A stretch of 64,000 nt of DNA from Homalodisca vitripennis (lineage: Eukaryota; Arthropoda; Insecta; Hemiptera; Cicadellidae). A program made the position numbers and the translations under genes. Shown here piece after piece: positions 61,263 to 64,000 of this stretch. The notes below the pieces were generated by a model that ran no database searches, had not been told where the DNA came from, and was given only the letters and a program-made list of their open reading frames with translations. Where the stretch lies: positions 19,442 through 83,441 of the forward strand of contig NW_025777649.1 of NCBI RefSeq assembly GCF_021130785.1, in the 5' to 3' direction. Position 1 is the stretch's first letter, and each line of letters begins with the position of its first letter.

Positions 61263-62515
61263 TTAGTGATTGCCGCCATATCGCTGCCCCAGTTGTACCA
61301 ACTTTGGTAATACTATAGTGCGTGATCAAGTGTCATAAACGTTACAAACTGTTTGCCACCTGAACCGTACAGTTAGCGCTCTATTTAGCGGCTTACGAAA
61401 CGGGAATTATAAACATAAAAGTGTCATTGGCCTCTCTGCAATAATTTTATTCTTTGACCAGACACAAACATAAATATATACAAACTCTTAAGCTCAAGAA
61501 TTAACTATATTGTTTTATATCTGGTAATTATTTTATTTTGAATGAACTTCATATTTTTTATATACCCTTATGACCGAAAGACCTAATTAAAGAAAACTCA
61601 TCGTTAACTTACCCTTTTGTAAATTATGATTATTAATAAGTCATTTGATTTGAGTTTACAAAGATAGATATAATATGGAGGTACCAAGTTATATCAAGGG
61701 AATATATTCCAGCAAGAACGACCACACCACAGAATCAATACTCGCCTCCAGGGTCTCGGTCAGAGTGAATGCATTAGTGAAAGTCTCTTGAGAAATTAAC
61801 CATCAGCTCCTTGAGATAACAAGATTTCACGATGTACTGTTTCCCTAAGCTGATGGTCAATTAAGGCAGTTCTCGTGTAATATTATAACGTCTTGACAAC
61901 TGTTACCTTCTTGAGATTGACTTAAAAGAGCAACCCAATTCGTGAAAACCATATTCAATATATTTATTTCTCTAAACTTCGTAATAACGTGTAATACTTC
62001 TGACCGTATAACTTTTTGGAAACAAAAACAATATTTTACTAAATTGGTAATTTTCATAGACTCAGGGAGACGGTCTTTTATAATTAAATCTGTAATTTCA
62101 AATAATGATGATTTACAGATAAATAAACTGTCCTCTGATGAAGTTTTCATAATTTGCCATAAAGCAAGGTATTAATTTGGCAGGTTAATTACAAGAGTTT
62201 ATTTTAATGTACATGCAGGCTAATTTAAGTCCTTTGCTACGCGTATATATGAGGCTTGTTTTACCAAACTTCCTATAAGCGATAATAAGATAAGGTAATT
62301 AGTCTGATCATGGTAATAGGCCAAATTATAGAAATGCTATTATATTTTATATTGTATACTATAGCTAGAAAGATATTTGTATATGAACAAAATACTCAAA
62401 ATTGTCACAATTAGTAATTAAGGTCCATGAAACATACATATTAGATCTACATATATACATTTTATACTATTTCTTATTTCAAAAGAAAGCTCCATTCTTA
62501 TGTAATCTGTTACAG
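61263..62515. other. No gene seen
   Basis: AT-rich. Opposed frames of 77 and 97 codons at 61.86-62.18 kb overlap on the two strands and have no recognised domain. Confidence 0.4.
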
Positions 62516-62517
62516 AA

Positions 62518-62522
62518 ACACA

Positions 62523-62568
<46 letters not shown>

Positions 62569-62622
62569 ATGATATATATATATATATATAATGGTATGAT
62601 ATATATATAATATATAATTATA

Positions 62623-62653
<31 letters not shown>

Positions 62654-62655
62654 CC
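62518..62655. repeat. (CA)n and (TA)n microsatellite cluster
   Basis: About 48 bp of CA repeats, then ATG-interrupted TA repeats to 62,655. Similar in plan to 55,117-55,246 but with the two tracts separated. Confidence 0.95.
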
Positions 62656-64000
62656 AAATTGCTAAATATAATTTTTAGGCGTTTCCTTAGATACTAGTAC
62701 CTCGTGTATAACCTTCAGTAAGAAAATATTACCCCAGTGAAAACCTCCGGCGTAGCTTGACACAACGCAATAAATGATATCAACCCCTCCCCCTCCCTTA
62801 CCATTTCCACAACCTTATCTCCACTGTCAGTCGTCGTCCAACACATGCAGATGTGTCGTGTGCATCATCTGTCACATTATCTCTGTTCTGCATTTCAACT
62901 TTATATATTTTAAGCAAATTTTTGTTTTATTCGGCCGTTTTAATAATGGAAAATAATAAAATACCCGTAGCATAGCTCTATAAAATGTAAAACAAGTCCC
63001 TTAGGCTATGTCAGAAATGTATAATTATTGTAAAAATTACATCTGAAATATTATTTTCCATTGAAACGTTTAACTATACCAGAAATTGACAGTGTTGATT
63101 GAAGAACCAACATTTTAAAAATACTCAAACACATACCTACAAAGTATTGCATTTACCTCCCTCCGGTCTATAGCATTTACGCAATAGCATTGTAAGTTTT
63201 ATGACACACTAAAGCAACAAAATCGATCAAAGTATGAGAAGTGAAGTATTTTATTATATACTATATTTCTTAGCAAGTCGATCACTCTGATTTCACATCT
63301 CCATTGTATAGGCTATACAAAAAGAAAAAGAATTTTAACGAAATACTGAATGAAATATCATTAAACACTGTTAAACAGTTAAACATTGGGCAAAAGAAAT
63401 TCTTCAAGGAACCTTCAAAACCAACTGTAATAGTTATTGTCATAGAAATAATATTATTCCCTTCTGCTTACTAAGAAAATTGTACTCTCCAATTTAATAG
63501 CTTCATCAAATAACTGGCCTTTAAATATTGTCACTAAGACAAGAATGATGATCATACCAATGGACTATCTGCTAATAGCAGTAAAATCTATATATTTGTG
63601 ATAAAATCTGAAAACTTTTGCCTATAATGGAAGCAATAAGTAGATAACCACGGATATTTAATTATTAATAGAAATATTTCATCGGCTACAAAAAACTGGA
63701 ATAAATACTTTAAGCCTACCTGATATTAGTGATGTGTATACATCATATTTGTGCTCTTCATAGTGAATCTTACTTAAGTAAAAATAGCAAAAATCATGTG
63801 TGTGTATGGATTTATTCACATGTCCAAATAATTTTTAATCTATAAAGGTTGTAATGCCACTTAAGAAATTTAACCAATAAGCGACAATAACGATTTTAAG
63901 GCTTTTGGGAATGAAAACATCCAATTATGTCGAGAAATATAATCTATTTTAAAATTACATGTTATTGTTTGATAACATGCAACATTTAATACTTAGTAAA
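62656..64000. other. No gene seen to the window end
   Basis: AT-rich with a short CT-rich patch at 62,783-62,805. No repeat partner or reading frame is supported. Confidence 0.4.

Overview
The window reads as AT-rich, gene-poor nuclear DNA of an arthropod, most likely an insect. That rests on remains of a mariner transposase, a Jockey-type LINE, other LINE tails, a Helitron-like element, small inverted-repeat DNA elements, a FLYWCH zinc-finger reading frame, and long TA and CA microsatellites. There are no operons, bacterial-style genes, rRNA genes or CRISPR arrays. I see no convincing spliced host gene. The only intact-looking protein is a 197-codon FLYWCH protein on the minus strand near 20.0-20.6 kb.

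The main structure is a large, non-coding, multi-copy repeat family that I cannot match to a named element. Its modules recur in a fixed order: a core with CCATGGAAAC followed about 130-220 bp later by an ACCAGGACCAGG block, a GTACTCTAAGTGTACAG block, a tRNA-like module, and a CGTCCTGTGCAGATATGG block. From 41 to 59 kb these modules recur head-to-tail on the plus strand (cores near 41.18, 45.88, 52.32 and 56.17 kb; tRNA-like modules near 42.04, 49.38 and 57.71 kb). At the left edge the same modules run on the minus strand. Positions 1-4,492 and 49,155-54,037 are therefore two arms of an inverted repeat about 4.5-4.9 kb long, separated by about 44.7 kb and cut by the left edge of the window. 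Both arms carry the same broken mariner fragment. A second inverted pair (about 8.64-8.73 kb plus 10.71-11.66 kb, against 19.03-20.08 kb) belongs to the same family.

Layout. 0-5.2 kb: inverted arm and a minus-strand core. 5.67-6.50 and 15.53-16.35 kb: two nearly identical copies of an 820-830 bp fold-back element. 6.8-8.7 kb: two plus-strand cores. 8.72-10.71 kb: two DNA transposons inserted one after the other into a family copy, one with 26-bp inverted ends and an 8-bp target duplication, one Helitron-like; the uninterrupted site survives at 19.95-19.99 kb. 13.6-14.75 kb: two GC-rich 440-bp direct repeats. 20.0-21.7 kb: the FLYWCH frame and a GC-richer flank. 24.6-26.4 kb: broken Jockey-type reverse transcriptase. 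29.2, 33.6 and 36.9 kb: LINE C-terminal remnants. 34.9-35.2 kb: a 37-40 bp minisatellite. 41-59 kb: the head-to-tail repeat field. 59-64 kb: AT-rich DNA with microsatellites.

All similarity statements come from reading the sequence by eye; no alignment or database search was run. Boundaries of diverged repeats are approximate, commonly to within 10-50 bp.
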